A stretch of 64,000 bases of DNA from an uncultured Prevotellaceae bacterium (GCA_946406435.1 CAMJKP010000002.1:32476-96475), one strand, 5' to 3'. Positions 6,928 through 15,816 are shown, numbered from the stretch's first letter. Notes: a model not told the origin generated them from the letters alone. Translations and numbers: made by a program.

Positions 6928-8463
6928 TTATATAGATCTTAGGGCTTTAGCTATAATACTGTCGTATTCGTAAACGTCAGGGAAACTCTTGATTTCTCCT
7001 TCTGGTACGGGGAACAGCGTGTAATAAACGATGAATATAGGTACCTGTGGCTCAACTTTCTTGTAGCTCACAAGTTTCCTTCTGTCACGTTTTGGGTTTG
7101 ACATGTCAACCTCCATGGAGTATTGTATCTTCTCTGCCATTTCGGGATCTTTGTCCCTAAGCATATAGCAGGCAAGCTCGAATGGCTTTTCTACTCTTAC
7201 ACATCCGTGAGAAACACTTCGTGTCTGTCGGTTGAAGACACCACGTGACGATGTGTCGTGTACAAAGATTGAGAAATTATTGTCGAAACGGAAGATGATA
7301 CGTCCGAGAGAGTTACCATCTCCTCCCTCCTGAACTAATGACCAGTCGGGTGACATTATAATACTATTGGTAATCTCTGAACCTCTTAACTTTTCTCCCG
7401 TCTTCTTGTTTCGAGCGAAGTATTTATTGCGATTGAAATAGTCTGCATTTCCACCTTGTCCGTTGATTTCCTTCTTACGGATGCTCCAAGGAATTGTCCA
7501 TTGTGGATTGAGTTCCATGTGCTTTATCTTACTATGAAGCAGAGGGGTTTTTGTCTTCTTCTGACCGCATCCAATCTTCATGTCGATGGCAAGACGGTTG
7601 TCGCGCATAGCCCATAGGTGGAAGGCTGGGATGTTTATAATAAGATATTCATCGTGAAGATGAGGGGCATCGGTTGATTTCCAACGGGCACGCTCAAGGT
7701 TTACGAGAACTAAGTTGCGATTAATCGAATCATTCTTCAGACATGCCTTTAGCTTGTTATACATAGGCGTATGATTCATGGCTTCGGCAAGGTATATGCC
7801 TACGCTATCGTGTTTTATAGCATTTATAGCGTCATAGAAAGTCTGTTTTCCGCAAATGTGTGTGGAGTCGTCGAAGAGCTGACGGTATGTTACACGTTTA
7901 GGAGTTGAATCATTTACATCCAGACGGTTAAACATGTCGTATGGGTCTGTGAAACCATATCTCTGACCAACGGCATAGCGTAGGAATGCCTTCGTGAGAT
8001 TGTATTCCAGTCGGGCTAATACTCTGTTGACAGAGTTCTTTCCACCTGCTTCAAATGAGTGATTCCTTAATGCCTCAATATCATTACGTATATACTCCAC
8101 GCCGAACTGACGTTTCTCAAATCCTTCAAGCTCGCATGAATCAAGACATGCAAGAAGGGTATCTGCCTGTGGAGATACTCCCTGGCGGTTGATCCAAAGG
8201 AATGCTGCTGGTGAATTGGAGAAGTATTTATAGTGTGCTCGCGTATAGCGGTCAGCTCTCTGACCGTCTTGATCCGCTTTCACTATAGTCTGGATGTAAT
8301 CGCTTATCTCCTGTGCGTTTGCTTTCATGGTTCTGTCGGAGAAGGATTCGAAGTATTCTGAGGAAAGCCCAGCATAAGGATGCTCTACGACCTTTTCCTT
8401 TGCACATGACAGAATCATGAACATTAGGCTGAGAGAATAAAGCATTAATAAGTGTTTCCTCAT
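6928..8463 (-). CDS. L,D-transpeptidase (YkuD/YcbB-like) lipoprotein
   Basis: A 511-residue cell-wall enzyme that would form 3-3 peptidoglycan cross-links or attach peptides. The N-terminus has a lipobox-like LMFMILSC with Cys20, so it is probably membrane-anchored and periplasmic. The YkuD catalytic signature is clear: His402 (FVHDTS), His419 and Cys421 within SVSHGCVR. The large N-terminal half and the SIRKKEI region match the long YcbB-like class. It is the first gene of a minus-strand operon with the ECF sigma factor only 2 bases downstream, an unusual pairing that suggests the sigma level is tied to cell-wall enzyme expression. Confidence 0.9.
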   Translation of the reverse strand: MRKHLLMLYSLSLMFMILSCAKEKVVEHPYAGLSSEYFESFSDRTMKANAQEISDYIQTIVKADQDGQRADRYTRAHYKYFSNSPAAFLWINRQGVSPQADTLLACLDSCELEGFEKRQFGVEYIRNDIEALRNHSFEAGGKNSVNRVLARLEYNLTKAFLRYAVGQRYGFTDPYDMFNRLDVNDSTPKRVTYRQLFDDSTHICGKQTFYDAINAIKHDSVGIYLAEAMNHTPMYNKLKACLKNDSINRNLVLVNLERARWKSTDAPHLHDEYLIINIPAFHLWAMRDNRLAIDMKIGCGQKKTKTPLLHSKIKHMELNPQWTIPWSIRKKEINGQGGNADYFNRNKYFARNKKTGEKLRGSEITNSIIMSPDWSLVQEGGDGNSLGRIIFRFDNNFSIFVHDTSSRGVFNRQTRSVSHGCVRVEKPFELACYMLRDKDPEMAEKIQYSMEVDMSNPKRDRRKLVSYKKVEPQVPIFIVYYTLFPVPEGEIKSFPDVYEYDSIIAKALRSI

Positions 8464-8495
8464 TTGTTCTATGCGATAAAGTTCTATTATCTTTC

Positions 8496-8540
8496 AAAAA
8501 AAATGACCAGATAGCACCATTTCCTGATACCTCTGGTCAT
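8496..8540 (-). terminator. Terminator after the small exported protein
   Basis: On the minus strand ATGACCAGA and TCTGGTCAT pair across a 20-base loop, followed by a T run. It separates the gene at 8568 from the L,D-transpeptidase operon. Confidence 0.8.
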
Positions 8541-8567
8541 AGGACTTTTATCTGTCAGTTTGACTGA

Positions 8568-8879
8568 TTATTTTACTGAAATTTTGCGTACGGTCTTTCC
8601 TACTTTGACTATATAGCAGCCTTTGGTAAGGTTAAGATCTACGCGCTTTTCCTGACTGTCTATTTTTGTGGTAGAAAGTCTTACGCCTGCAACGTTGTAG
8701 ATTTCAAGCACCTGACCAGCTCCGCCTGTTATGTGGAGAACGTTGTTGTCGGTAAGTGTAATCTGTGCGCTTTGCTGTTCAACCTCAATAAGTTCCATAA
8801 GAGGTGCCGCTTCTGCTGTATTAACAGAACCGAAAAATGCAATTGCTGCAAACGCTATGGAGATTATATTTTTAGCCAT
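8568..8879 (-). CDS. Small exported protein made of a signal peptide plus a C-terminal sorting-like domain
   Basis: A 103-residue protein. Residues 1-24 are a signal peptide ending AEAAP. Almost all the rest, from about residue 36, matches the Bacteroidetes type IX secretion or Por C-terminal tail pattern: ITLTDNNVLHITG, LEIYNVAGVRL, LNLTKGCYIVKVGKTVRKISVK. Such tails normally end large secreted enzymes. Here nothing of substance precedes the tail. It may be a free-standing tail-like adhesive protein, or a remnant whose cargo domain has been lost, but the reading frame and signal peptide are intact. A TAACTTTG box (8911-8918, minus) lies about 30 bases upstream of the start. Confidence 0.7.
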   Translation of the reverse strand: MAKNIISIAFAAIAFFGSVNTAEAAPLMELIEVEQQSAQITLTDNNVLHITGGAGQVLEIYNVAGVRLSTTKIDSQEKRVDLNLTKGCYIVKVGKTVRKISVK

Positions 8880-8910
8880 AAGCCTAACGTCTTTGTTGTT
8901 ATTTTGATGA

Positions 8911-8918
8911 CAAAGTTA
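8911..8918 (-). promoter_or_regulatory. -7 box of the small exported protein
   Basis: Minus-strand TAACTTTG matches the TAnnTTTG consensus, 31 bases upstream of the start codon. A -33 TTG is not evident. Confidence 0.5.
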
Positions 8919-9039
8919 CTTTTTTTTATCCAAATACGAATAAAACAATTCGCGATTTATTGTGATATTAACTTTATTTAACTGTTGACTAAAAAAGTTG
9001 GGAGATAATCTTGCAGAAAACAAATAAAAACACTACCTT

Positions 9040-9236
9040 TGTAGCGACAATGCCAATGTACTATTTGGCAATTTACTATTTACTATTTATTTACAATTTT
9101 TGTTGATGTACTATTTTTCTTCTATCAAAAAGTAGAACCATAAATGTAACAGCGAAATAGTAAATACCAACAGCAAATAGCAAATCGTAAATAAATAGTA
9201 AATAGTACATTGTCAAATAGTAAATAATTTTGACCT
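9040..9236. repeat. Intergenic inverted repeat of TACTATTT/AAATAGTA units
   Basis: The left part has ATGTACTATTTGGCAATTTAC followed by TACTATTTA repeats. The right part has the complement (TAAATAGTAAATAGTACATTG, CAAATAGTAAATA). It fills most of the gap between the divergent genes at 8879 and 9245, with no gene inside. Confidence 0.7.
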
Positions 9237-9244
9237 AAATATCT

Positions 9245-10762
9245 ATGTTGACAGAAAAAGATCTGAAGCAGTTGGCTGCCAAGGGCATCCCTGCAGAAAA
9301 ACTAGAGCAGCAGCTTAATGAGTTCAAAACCGGTTTCCCATTCCTTAAACTTGAAGGACCTGCAGCCATCGGTAATGGCATTTTGGCTCCTACAGCCGAT
9401 GAGGTGAAGAAATATGTCAAGGTATGGAACGACTATAAGGCTGAGGGCAAGAAGATAGTTAAGTTCGTACCTGCTTCTGGTGCAGCATCACGTATGTTTA
9501 AGGATATGTTCGCATTCGTAGATGCCGAATATGATACTCCTACAACTGATTTCGAGAAGAAATATTTTGATAATATCGAGAAGTTCGCTTTCTACGATGC
9601 TCTTGATGCTCTTCTAAAGCAGAAGAAGGGCAAGGGAATCAAGGCTCTTATTGCCGAGGGCGACTATAAGTCTGTGGCAAAGGGAATGCTTGATGCTGAC
9701 GGCTTGAACTATGGTCAGTTGCCAAAGGGTATGCTGCTGTTCCATAAGTATGAGGATGGTGCTCGTACCCCAATGGAGGAGCATCTTGTAGAGGGCGCTT
9801 TGTATGCTGCTTCTGCAGGAGAGGCCAATGTGCACTTCACGGTTTCTCACGAGCATATGGGCTTCTTCAAGCAGAAAGTGGCAGAGAAGGCTGCTGGTTA
9901 TGAGAAAAAGTTTGGTGTTAAATATGATATCACTTTCTCTGAGCAGAAGCCAAGCACAGATACTGTTGCTGCAAATCCAGACAATACACCTTTCCGTAAT
10001 TCTGATGGAAGTCTGTTGTTCCGTCCAGGTGGTCATGGCGCTTTGATTGAGAATCTGAATGAGATCTCTGCAGACGTTATCTTTGTGAAGAATATTGATA
10101 ATGTCGTTCCAGACCGTCTGAAACCAGAAACCGTTGAATGGAAGCAAGTTATCGCTGGCGTGCTCGTTACTTTGCAGAAGAAGGCATTTGAATATCTCGA
10201 ACTCCTTGATTCTGGCAAATATACTCACGAGCAGCTCGTTGAAATCGCACGTTTCGTGAAGCGTGAACTTTGTTGTGTAAAGGCAGACCTGAAGGAACTT
10301 GAGGATGCTGAGCTTGTTATCTATCTGAGGAAGAAACTGAATCGTCCGATGCGTGTTGCTGGTGTGGTAAAGAATGTAGGAGAGCCTGGTGGTGGTCCGT
10401 TCCTTGCATATAATCAGGACGGCACTTATTCTTTGCAGATTCTTGAGTCTTCACAGATTGACAAGAACAACGAGACTTATATGAAGTACTTCACAGAGGG
10501 TACTCACTTCAATCCTGTTGACCTCGTTTGTGCGGTTAAGGACTATAAGGGTAATGCCTTCAACCTCCCAGACTATGTGGATCGTACTACAGGCTTCATT
10601 TCAAGCAAGTCAAAGAACGGTAAGGAACTCAAGGCTCTTGAGCTCCCAGGCCTCTGGAATGGTGCTATGAGCGATTGGAATACCGTATTCGTAGAAGTTC
10701 CACTCGGCACCTTCAATCCTGTTAAGACCGTGAATGACCTGTTGCGTGAACAGCATCAGTAG
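9245..10762 (+). CDS. DUF4301 family protein
   Basis: A 505-residue protein of the Bacteroidetes family DUF4301. It has no signal peptide or membrane segment, so it is cytoplasmic. It contains a glycine-rich stretch early (VKFVPASGAASRMFKDMF) that recalls the phosphate-binding loop of nucleotidyl-sugar transferases, and later FRPGGHGALIENLNEI and RVAGVVKNVGEPGGGPFLAYNQDG. I infer a nucleotidyltransferase-like fold, but no reaction is established. It stands alone between a repeat-filled upstream region and its own terminator. Confidence 0.85.
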   Translation: MLTEKDLKQLAAKGIPAEKLEQQLNEFKTGFPFLKLEGPAAIGNGILAPTADEVKKYVKVWNDYKAEGKKIVKFVPASGAASRMFKDMFAFVDAEYDTPTTDFEKKYFDNIEKFAFYDALDALLKQKKGKGIKALIAEGDYKSVAKGMLDADGLNYGQLPKGMLLFHKYEDGARTPMEEHLVEGALYAASAGEANVHFTVSHEHMGFFKQKVAEKAAGYEKKFGVKYDITFSEQKPSTDTVAANPDNTPFRNSDGSLLFRPGGHGALIENLNEISADVIFVKNIDNVVPDRLKPETVEWKQVIAGVLVTLQKKAFEYLELLDSGKYTHEQLVEIARFVKRELCCVKADLKELEDAELVIYLRKKLNRPMRVAGVVKNVGEPGGGPFLAYNQDGTYSLQILESSQIDKNNETYMKYFTEGTHFNPVDLVCAVKDYKGNAFNLPDYVDRTTGFISSKSKNGKELKALELPGLWNGAMSDWNTVFVEVPLGTFNPVKTVNDLLREQHQ

Positions 10763-10772
10763 TTATAAATTT

Positions 10773-10810
10773 ATGTGATGGTAAAAATGAAAAAGTTTTT
10801 ACCATCACAT
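10773..10810 (+). terminator. Terminator of the DUF4301 gene
   Basis: Perfect 15-bp stem ATGTGATGGTAAAAA / TTTTTACCATCACAT with an eight-base loop, 10 bases after the stop. Confidence 0.8.
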
Positions 10811-10826
10811 TAAAAAATCAAAAAAT

Positions 10827-11552
10827 ATGGAGCCGAGAGAATATGAAGAACTCGTAGCTAAATATTATCAGAATAAAGGCTATGAGACTGAGCTTACACC
10901 TTATACGGGAGACTATGGTGTAGATGTGATAGCTTGGAAAGGAGATGAGAGAATTGCAATTCAAGCAAAAATGTATGGCAATTCTCAACGTAAAGTGAAT
11001 AGAGAGGCAATGATGCAATTAGTGGGAGCAAAGGAATATCACGAATGTAATAAAGCTGTTATTGCAACTGATGGTGAATGTATGCTTGATGCAATTGAAG
11101 TTGCAAAGAGATTAAATATAGAAATACTTTATCTTGATTCTTCTATGGAAGTTATTCTGAATAATGATTCTATAGTTCAACATGATGAAGCAAACATGGT
11201 CTCTGAAATTTCATCGCCTGATTCTGGTGTTATGTCGTTTGATGAAATGTGGAAAAAACACATTATGCCACTAAAGGGGCAGACTATTGAATGCGATGGT
11301 TTGGAAAATACTATTATAGATGTTGATTGGGGAGGGTTAAAGAGAACAACTTCAACTGGCAATGTGGGAAGAATCAAAATAGAAGAGTTTAAGTATGCCT
11401 ACAACCAGCTTGTTGAAAAAGGGATTGTAGAAAGAACTCTTATCAATCAACATGCAAAAAGGTGTTCATCAGGAATTGTTCTTGTTTTGGCGCAAGTTCC
11501 TTTTATAGAATTTAAGAATAAACCCAAAAGGTTGTGTTTGAAGAAGAAATAG
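10827..11552 (+). CDS. Solitary Mrr-like restriction endonuclease
   Basis: A 241-residue protein whose first 110 residues form an Mrr-type PD-(D/E)XK nuclease domain: YYQNKGYETELTPYTGDYGVDVIAW, then ERIAIQAKMY with the Gln-x-Lys variant of the catalytic motif, and KAVIATDGE. Mrr nucleases cleave methylated DNA. The C-terminal half (from about 120) is not recognised and may be a target-sensing domain. There is no methyltransferase or other restriction subunit beside it. The gene is visibly more A/T-rich than the DUF4301 gene upstream, so it may have been acquired. Confidence 0.75.
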   Translation: MEPREYEELVAKYYQNKGYETELTPYTGDYGVDVIAWKGDERIAIQAKMYGNSQRKVNREAMMQLVGAKEYHECNKAVIATDGECMLDAIEVAKRLNIEILYLDSSMEVILNNDSIVQHDEANMVSEISSPDSGVMSFDEMWKKHIMPLKGQTIECDGLENTIIDVDWGGLKRTTSTGNVGRIKIEEFKYAYNQLVEKGIVERTLINQHAKRCSSGIVLVLAQVPFIEFKNKPKRLCLKKK

Positions 11553-11605
11553 ACATTTATGTTATATTCTTTTTATCATGTTTTCTTTACATAAGAACTT
11601 CAAAT

Positions 11606-11836
11606 ATGGGCTTACTTAGTTTTCTCTTTGGTAATAGTAACCAGAAGCAAAATAATAACTCCAATAAATCATATGGCGACTCTTATGAGCGTGGATATGA
11701 GGATGGTTATGACGAGTGCTGTATGAATCATGAATGTGATGGAGATTGTAATGATGACTCATTCTGTGACAACTATGAGGATGATAGTTGTTATGAAGAG
11801 CATGACTGTGATTGCGATTACGAAGACATAGAGTGA
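11606..11836 (+). CDS. Small Cys/Asp-rich protein with GYxDGY motif
   Basis: A 76-residue protein (ATG at 11606 chosen over an in-frame ATG at 11534 inside the nuclease gene). After a hydrophobic MGLLSFLFG start it is Asn/Lys-rich, then has YERGYEDGYDECC and an acidic tail with many Cys, Asp and Glu (CDGDCNDDSFCDNYEDD). The GYxxGY repeat resembles the GYDEGY runs of the lipoprotein at 44202. The cysteines could bind metal. I do not recognise a family. It directly follows the Mrr-like gene. Confidence 0.45.
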   Translation: MGLLSFLFGNSNQKQNNNSNKSYGDSYERGYEDGYDECCMNHECDGDCNDDSFCDNYEDDSCYEEHDCDCDYEDIE

Positions 11837-11865
11837 TTTCTTGAATTCTCTCTAAATCCGATGTA

Positions 11866-11966
11866 AGTCCGTTGATCCTTCGCTCTTCCTCCGTACCAAA
11901 GTCGGTGCAAAGTCGGTGCAAAGTCGGTGGAGGAGCGAAGTATCATCGAGTTTGGTTAGGAGGAAG
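11866..11966. repeat. 11-bp array with three AAAGTCGGTGC units and a shared TCATCGAGTTTGG tail
   Basis: Units GTCCGTTGATC, CTTCGCTCTTC are followed by three exact or near-exact AAAGTCGGTGC units (11898-11930). CTTCGCTCTTCCTCC (11878-11892) pairs with GGAGGAGCGAAG (11929-11940). The final ATCATCGAGTTTGGTTAGG segment recurs at 32361-32384. Confidence 0.7.
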
Positions 11967-12014
11967 ATATGAGGAAGAGAGATGTCATATATGACCTTTT
12001 TATAAATATCGTAC

Positions 12015-13157
12015 CTACTTAAGCAATTCCTCTGGTACGGCATTTGCCATTGCCTCGTAGGCCTTTTCGCTTGGGTGCAGATGGTCGCCTGAATCGAAAC
12101 CTGGGGCAAAGGCTGTAGGATGATTAGGATCGCGTACAGCCTCGTCAAAGTCTATACAAGCATCGAAGATTGGACTTGTGCGAAGCCATTCGTTGAATTT
12201 TACTCGGAAATCGTCACGTTCCTCTGTGTATGTACGCCAACCGTAGATAGGGAGTAGGGTACCACTATATACCTTAAGACCGAGTTTTCGAGCATGAGAG
12301 ACATAGATATCCTCTGTTCCTTTTCTCATATCCTCAAGCGTTGGCATATCGCTCCATGGACGGAATGGATTGACATCTGTACCTACAGGGTGGATGATAT
12401 CGTTGATACCATGCTGTATGATAACGGCTGTGGCTCCTGATACATTCATCTCTATAGGGAATCGTGTAGCGCCTTTAAGACCGTAGGCAGCATATGTGAT
12501 ACAGTCGTACTGACGAAGTATGCGAGTACCACTAACAGCACGTCGAATTATAGACACGTTGCGGAAACCCTCATTCCATGCTCGAAGTGTGAGATAATCA
12601 GGCCAACTCTGGGCTGTTATAGAATCACCATAGCATACGAGGGCATGGTTCTTTTCGTCGGTTAGAATATCAATTGTGTTGAGGAAATAGAACCAGTTTG
12701 TATTGCGTGTAAGGTCGAGTGGGAGAGTCTCGCTTGTAGAGAAATCACCATAGCTGTACTGGCCTTTAGAAAGCGGTCCGGTAATGAGAGTTCCGGCATT
12801 CATCTGGGTAAAATCGCCAAGGTATATGCTTACATCAATAGTATCACCAGCAGTAATATTGATAGTTGTCTCATCACTCTCTATTTCCTTTCCTGGGGCT
12901 ATTGTTACGCTCTCTTTTCCTGAGAAAAACACAGGTACAGGCTCGTAGTTTTCCTTGTTTTTTAGAGCTACAAAGACGCGTGTTAGTGTCACGTCCTCAG
13001 TTCCAGTAAGATTTGAGAATCGAAGACGTATCTTATTGCCGTCGAAGCACATACGGATAGGGTAGCGAAGGGTTAAATCCTTCGCATATACAGATTCCTT
13101 ACGGTCGGTTATGGATGTTGCGTTGCCCCAGCAGGCAACCCAATGGAAAAAGTTCAT
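12015..13157 (-). CDS. SGNH/GDSL-type esterase or lipase
   Basis: A 380-residue SGNH-fold hydrolase, likely a carbohydrate esterase or lipase. Block I GDSI is in ALVCYGDSITAQSWPDY, the Gly and Asn blocks follow (RAVSGTRIL, IQHGINDIIHP), and the catalytic Asp/His pair is in SGDHLHPSEKAYEAMA. The N-terminal 150 residues form a beta-rich accessory region starting WVACWGNATSI. No signal peptide is visible, so it appears cytoplasmic unless the start lies elsewhere. It lies on the minus strand downstream of the GH25 gene with a repeat-like spacer, so co-transcription is possible. Confidence 0.85.
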   Translation of the reverse strand: MNFFHWVACWGNATSITDRKESVYAKDLTLRYPIRMCFDGNKIRLRFSNLTGTEDVTLTRVFVALKNKENYEPVPVFFSGKESVTIAPGKEIESDETTINITAGDTIDVSIYLGDFTQMNAGTLITGPLSKGQYSYGDFSTSETLPLDLTRNTNWFYFLNTIDILTDEKNHALVCYGDSITAQSWPDYLTLRAWNEGFRNVSIIRRAVSGTRILRQYDCITYAAYGLKGATRFPIEMNVSGATAVIIQHGINDIIHPVGTDVNPFRPWSDMPTLEDMRKGTEDIYVSHARKLGLKVYSGTLLPIYGWRTYTEERDDFRVKFNEWLRTSPIFDACIDFDEAVRDPNHPTAFAPGFDSGDHLHPSEKAYEAMANAVPEELLK

Positions 13158-13236
13158 TTTCTAAGTGAAGAGTTTAGAGTTAAGAGTGAAAAATCTGAGT
13201 TTGTGATGTTTGCTTTTTTGCTTTTCACTAATTATT

Positions 13237-14028
13237 TTATTCTGGGATGCAGAGTTGTTTCAGATCATAGAAAGAGCCGTTGTAGATATTGAGATCCACG
13301 TATCCGTCAATACCGGGGAGTGAGCCGACGTCTGTGTGTTGCCAGAATTTCCATTTGCCTTTGTATTGCATCTTATCCACATAATAGTGGGAAATCCAAT
13401 ATGGATAATCGTCAAAGCGCTTATCAGCAAGATTGGCCATCTTGAACTTATAACTCGTGTATATGATTGGCTTGACATGATAGTGGTCTTCCACGATGTG
13501 GAGCCATGTGAGAATGTCACGTTGGAAGTCTTCTACGGACTGGTCCTTGCGCTTTAACTCCACGTCTAAGACTGGTGGAAGGTCTCCTGGCTCCAGTTTT
13601 ACCTTGCTTAGAAAGAAATAAGCCTGATCGCGGGCATTTGACTTTAGGCTCCAGAAATGGTAGGCTCCGCGTATGAATCCATATTCGCGTGCCTGATCAA
13701 AGTTATATGCAAAATTGTCATCAACTAAAGAACGGCCTTCAGTTGACTTCACTATCACGAAGCGCACAGGACATTTGTTGATTATCGCTGTCTGAAGTTT
13801 TGCCCAGTCAATATCGCCTTGATAGTGTGAAATGTCGATTCCTTGTATCTCGTAGCCTTCTGGATATTGTGCGTCACCATAGAGAGCACGCCATCTGAAA
13901 CCTGTAGGACCTACGAAGAAATAATAGAAAATGGCAATATACACAAGAGTGACTACAGAACCGATACCCCACCACAACTTGCGTGGGAGAGCCTTTCTTG
14001 GAGTCTTCTTGGATTGCTTCTTTGCCAT
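13237..14028 (-). CDS. Membrane-anchored GH25 lysozyme
   Basis: A 263-residue muramidase of glycoside hydrolase family 25. A Lys/Arg-rich N-terminus and one transmembrane helix (about residues 19-39) anchor it. The catalytic domain starts at GIDISHYQGDIDW with Asp65 and continues with KSTEGRS, GAYHFW, and the catalytic DxE in PPVLDVEL (Asp155, Glu157). WQHTDVGSLPGIDGYVDLNIY closes the domain, as usual in the family. It would hydrolyse peptidoglycan in the periplasm. No phage genes are nearby, so a role in cell-wall turnover or competition is likelier than lysis. Confidence 0.92.
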   Translation of the reverse strand: MAKKQSKKTPRKALPRKLWWGIGSVVTLVYIAIFYYFFVGPTGFRWRALYGDAQYPEGYEIQGIDISHYQGDIDWAKLQTAIINKCPVRFVIVKSTEGRSLVDDNFAYNFDQAREYGFIRGAYHFWSLKSNARDQAYFFLSKVKLEPGDLPPVLDVELKRKDQSVEDFQRDILTWLHIVEDHYHVKPIIYTSYKFKMANLADKRFDDYPYWISHYYVDKMQYKGKWKFWQHTDVGSLPGIDGYVDLNIYNGSFYDLKQLCIPE

Positions 14029-14172
14029 TCTGCTAGTAGTGCTATGATTAGTGATTCTAGTTTTACTAGTATCTGTAGTTTTTATAAAAAGAAAAAGTGA
14101 AAAGTGTAGAGCGAGAAAAACTTTGTAGCAATCTCCAACCCTTCACTTTTCACTCATTTCATTTATTTCGTA

Positions 14173-15816
14173 TTATTCCTGCTCGAGTGTGAGAGTCAAT
14201 GTAGGACGGTCACAAACCTCTGCTGGGCCGAAGTACTGGATAGGACCAGGGTAAACAAAGCTTGTATTGCGAGCCCACTCTGTACGATGACGAACGAAGT
14301 ACTTGTAAGGCTTGCCAGAGAGCTCTACGAGAGCCTTTCTGATAACTGGCTTCATCTCACCTGAACGCTTCTCCATGTTCATCATTGCTGTGATAGGAAT
14401 ACCACCTGCAATCCACTGGTCAGCAGGTTTGAAGGTGTTCTTGATAGAAGACATGTAACCTGTCTTGCCAGCAGCAATCAGCATAGAAGCGTTGAAACCG
14501 AGTGAGTAGCAGTAGTCTGCATCCCAGTTAGATGGAGCTGCACAACGTCCCTCGTAACCGAAGAAGTGGTGCTGTGTAGCGAACTTACCTGTGAAGATAC
14601 CGTCCTTCTTCCACTCTGCGAGCTTCTTAGAAACCATCTCTGCGAGGAGCTGCTCTGTCTCGATGAGAGATACCTGTACGTTTCCGTGTGGGTCACGCTC
14701 GAGAGCTAGCTGACGAGAAACAGAGAGAGGGAGTGACTTGAAGATAGCAGCATTCTCGTCAGAAAGGTGCTTGAGAACGTAGTCGATCTTCTTGTCGTCA
14801 GCAACCATGTCGAAGTCTGCCTGGTTTGCTGCGAGCATATCGTTAAGCTCTGCGATGAGCTTCTTGATAGCTGGGATGAACTCGATAAGGCCTTCTGGTA
14901 CGAGAACAACACCATAGTTGAGACCGAGGTTTGCACGATCAGTAACAACCTCTGCGATGTAAGTTACGATATCGTCGAGAGTCTGGTTCTTAGCCTCTAC
15001 CTCCTCACCGATGAGGGTGATGTTTGGATGAGTCTGAAGAGCACACTCGAGAGTAACGTGAGAAGCAGAACGGCCCATCAACTTGATGAAGTGCCAGTAC
15101 TTCTTTGCAGAGTTACAGTCGCGCATGATATTGCCGATAACCTCTGAGTAAACCTTTGTAGCTGTGTCGAAACCGAAAGAAGCCTCGATAGCCTCGTTCT
15201 TGAGGTCACCGTCGATAGTCTTAGGACAACCGATAACCTGTACGCCAGCCTTGATAGCTGCATAGTACTCAGCGAGTACACAAGCGTTAGTGTTAGAATC
15301 GTCACCACCGATGATTACGAGTGCCTTGATGTCGAGAGCCTGAAGAATCTCAAGACCCTTGTCGAACTGATCCTTCTTCTCGAGCTTTGTACGACCAGAA
15401 CCGATGATATCGAAACCACCAGTGTTGCGGTACTCGTCGATAATCTCAGAAGTAAGTTCCATATAGTTGTGGTCAACGAGACCACCAGGACCGAGGATGA
15501 AGCCATAGAGCTTGTTAGCTGGGTTGAGCTTCTTGATACCGTCGAAAAGACCAGAGATCACGTTGTGACCGCCAGGAGCCTGACCGCCTGAAAGGATTAC
15601 ACCTACGTTTATTGCAGCAGTAGCCATTTTGCCTTCTGTTGGCTCGAACTTGATGTATGGCATACCGTAAGTGTTAGGGAAGAGATTCTGTACTTCTTCC
15701 TGATCTGCAACTGACTGAGTAGGTTCACCCTCTACTACCTTGAGTGCGCCACGCAAAGCCTTAGGAAGCTTTGGCTGGTAGGCTGCACGTGCAATCTGTA
15801 ATGCACTTTTTTCCAT
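14173..15816 (-). CDS. pfp: Pyrophosphate-dependent phosphofructokinase
   Basis: A 547-residue diphosphate:fructose-6-phosphate 1-phosphotransferase, the reversible PPi-using step of glycolysis. Motifs are GGQAPGG (residues 77-83), GGDDSNTN (170-177; the Asp after GG is typical of PPi-dependent enzymes) and PKTIDGDLKNE (198-208), followed by MGRSASHVTLEC. The length matches the long PFP class. It is monocistronic, with a minus-strand TATTTTTG box at 15879-15886 upstream. The strong preference for a few codons (many GAG, CTC, AAG) fits high expression. Confidence 0.95.
   Translation of the reverse strand: MEKSALQIARAAYQPKLPKALRGALKVVEGEPTQSVADQEEVQNLFPNTYGMPYIKFEPTEGKMATAAINVGVILSGGQAPGGHNVISGLFDGIKKLNPANKLYGFILGPGGLVDHNYMELTSEIIDEYRNTGGFDIIGSGRTKLEKKDQFDKGLEILQALDIKALVIIGGDDSNTNACVLAEYYAAIKAGVQVIGCPKTIDGDLKNEAIEASFGFDTATKVYSEVIGNIMRDCNSAKKYWHFIKLMGRSASHVTLECALQTHPNITLIGEEVEAKNQTLDDIVTYIAEVVTDRANLGLNYGVVLVPEGLIEFIPAIKKLIAELNDMLAANQADFDMVADDKKIDYVLKHLSDENAAIFKSLPLSVSRQLALERDPHGNVQVSLIETEQLLAEMVSKKLAEWKKDGIFTGKFATQHHFFGYEGRCAAPSNWDADYCYSLGFNASMLIAAGKTGYMSSIKNTFKPADQWIAGGIPITAMMNMEKRSGEMKPVIRKALVELSGKPYKYFVRHRTEWARNTSFVYPGPIQYFGPAEVCDRPTLTLTLEQE

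Noticed and set aside
13237..14028. Phage endolysin
   Set aside because: GH25 enzymes occur in prophages, but this one has its own membrane anchor and no holin, structural or integrase gene lies near.
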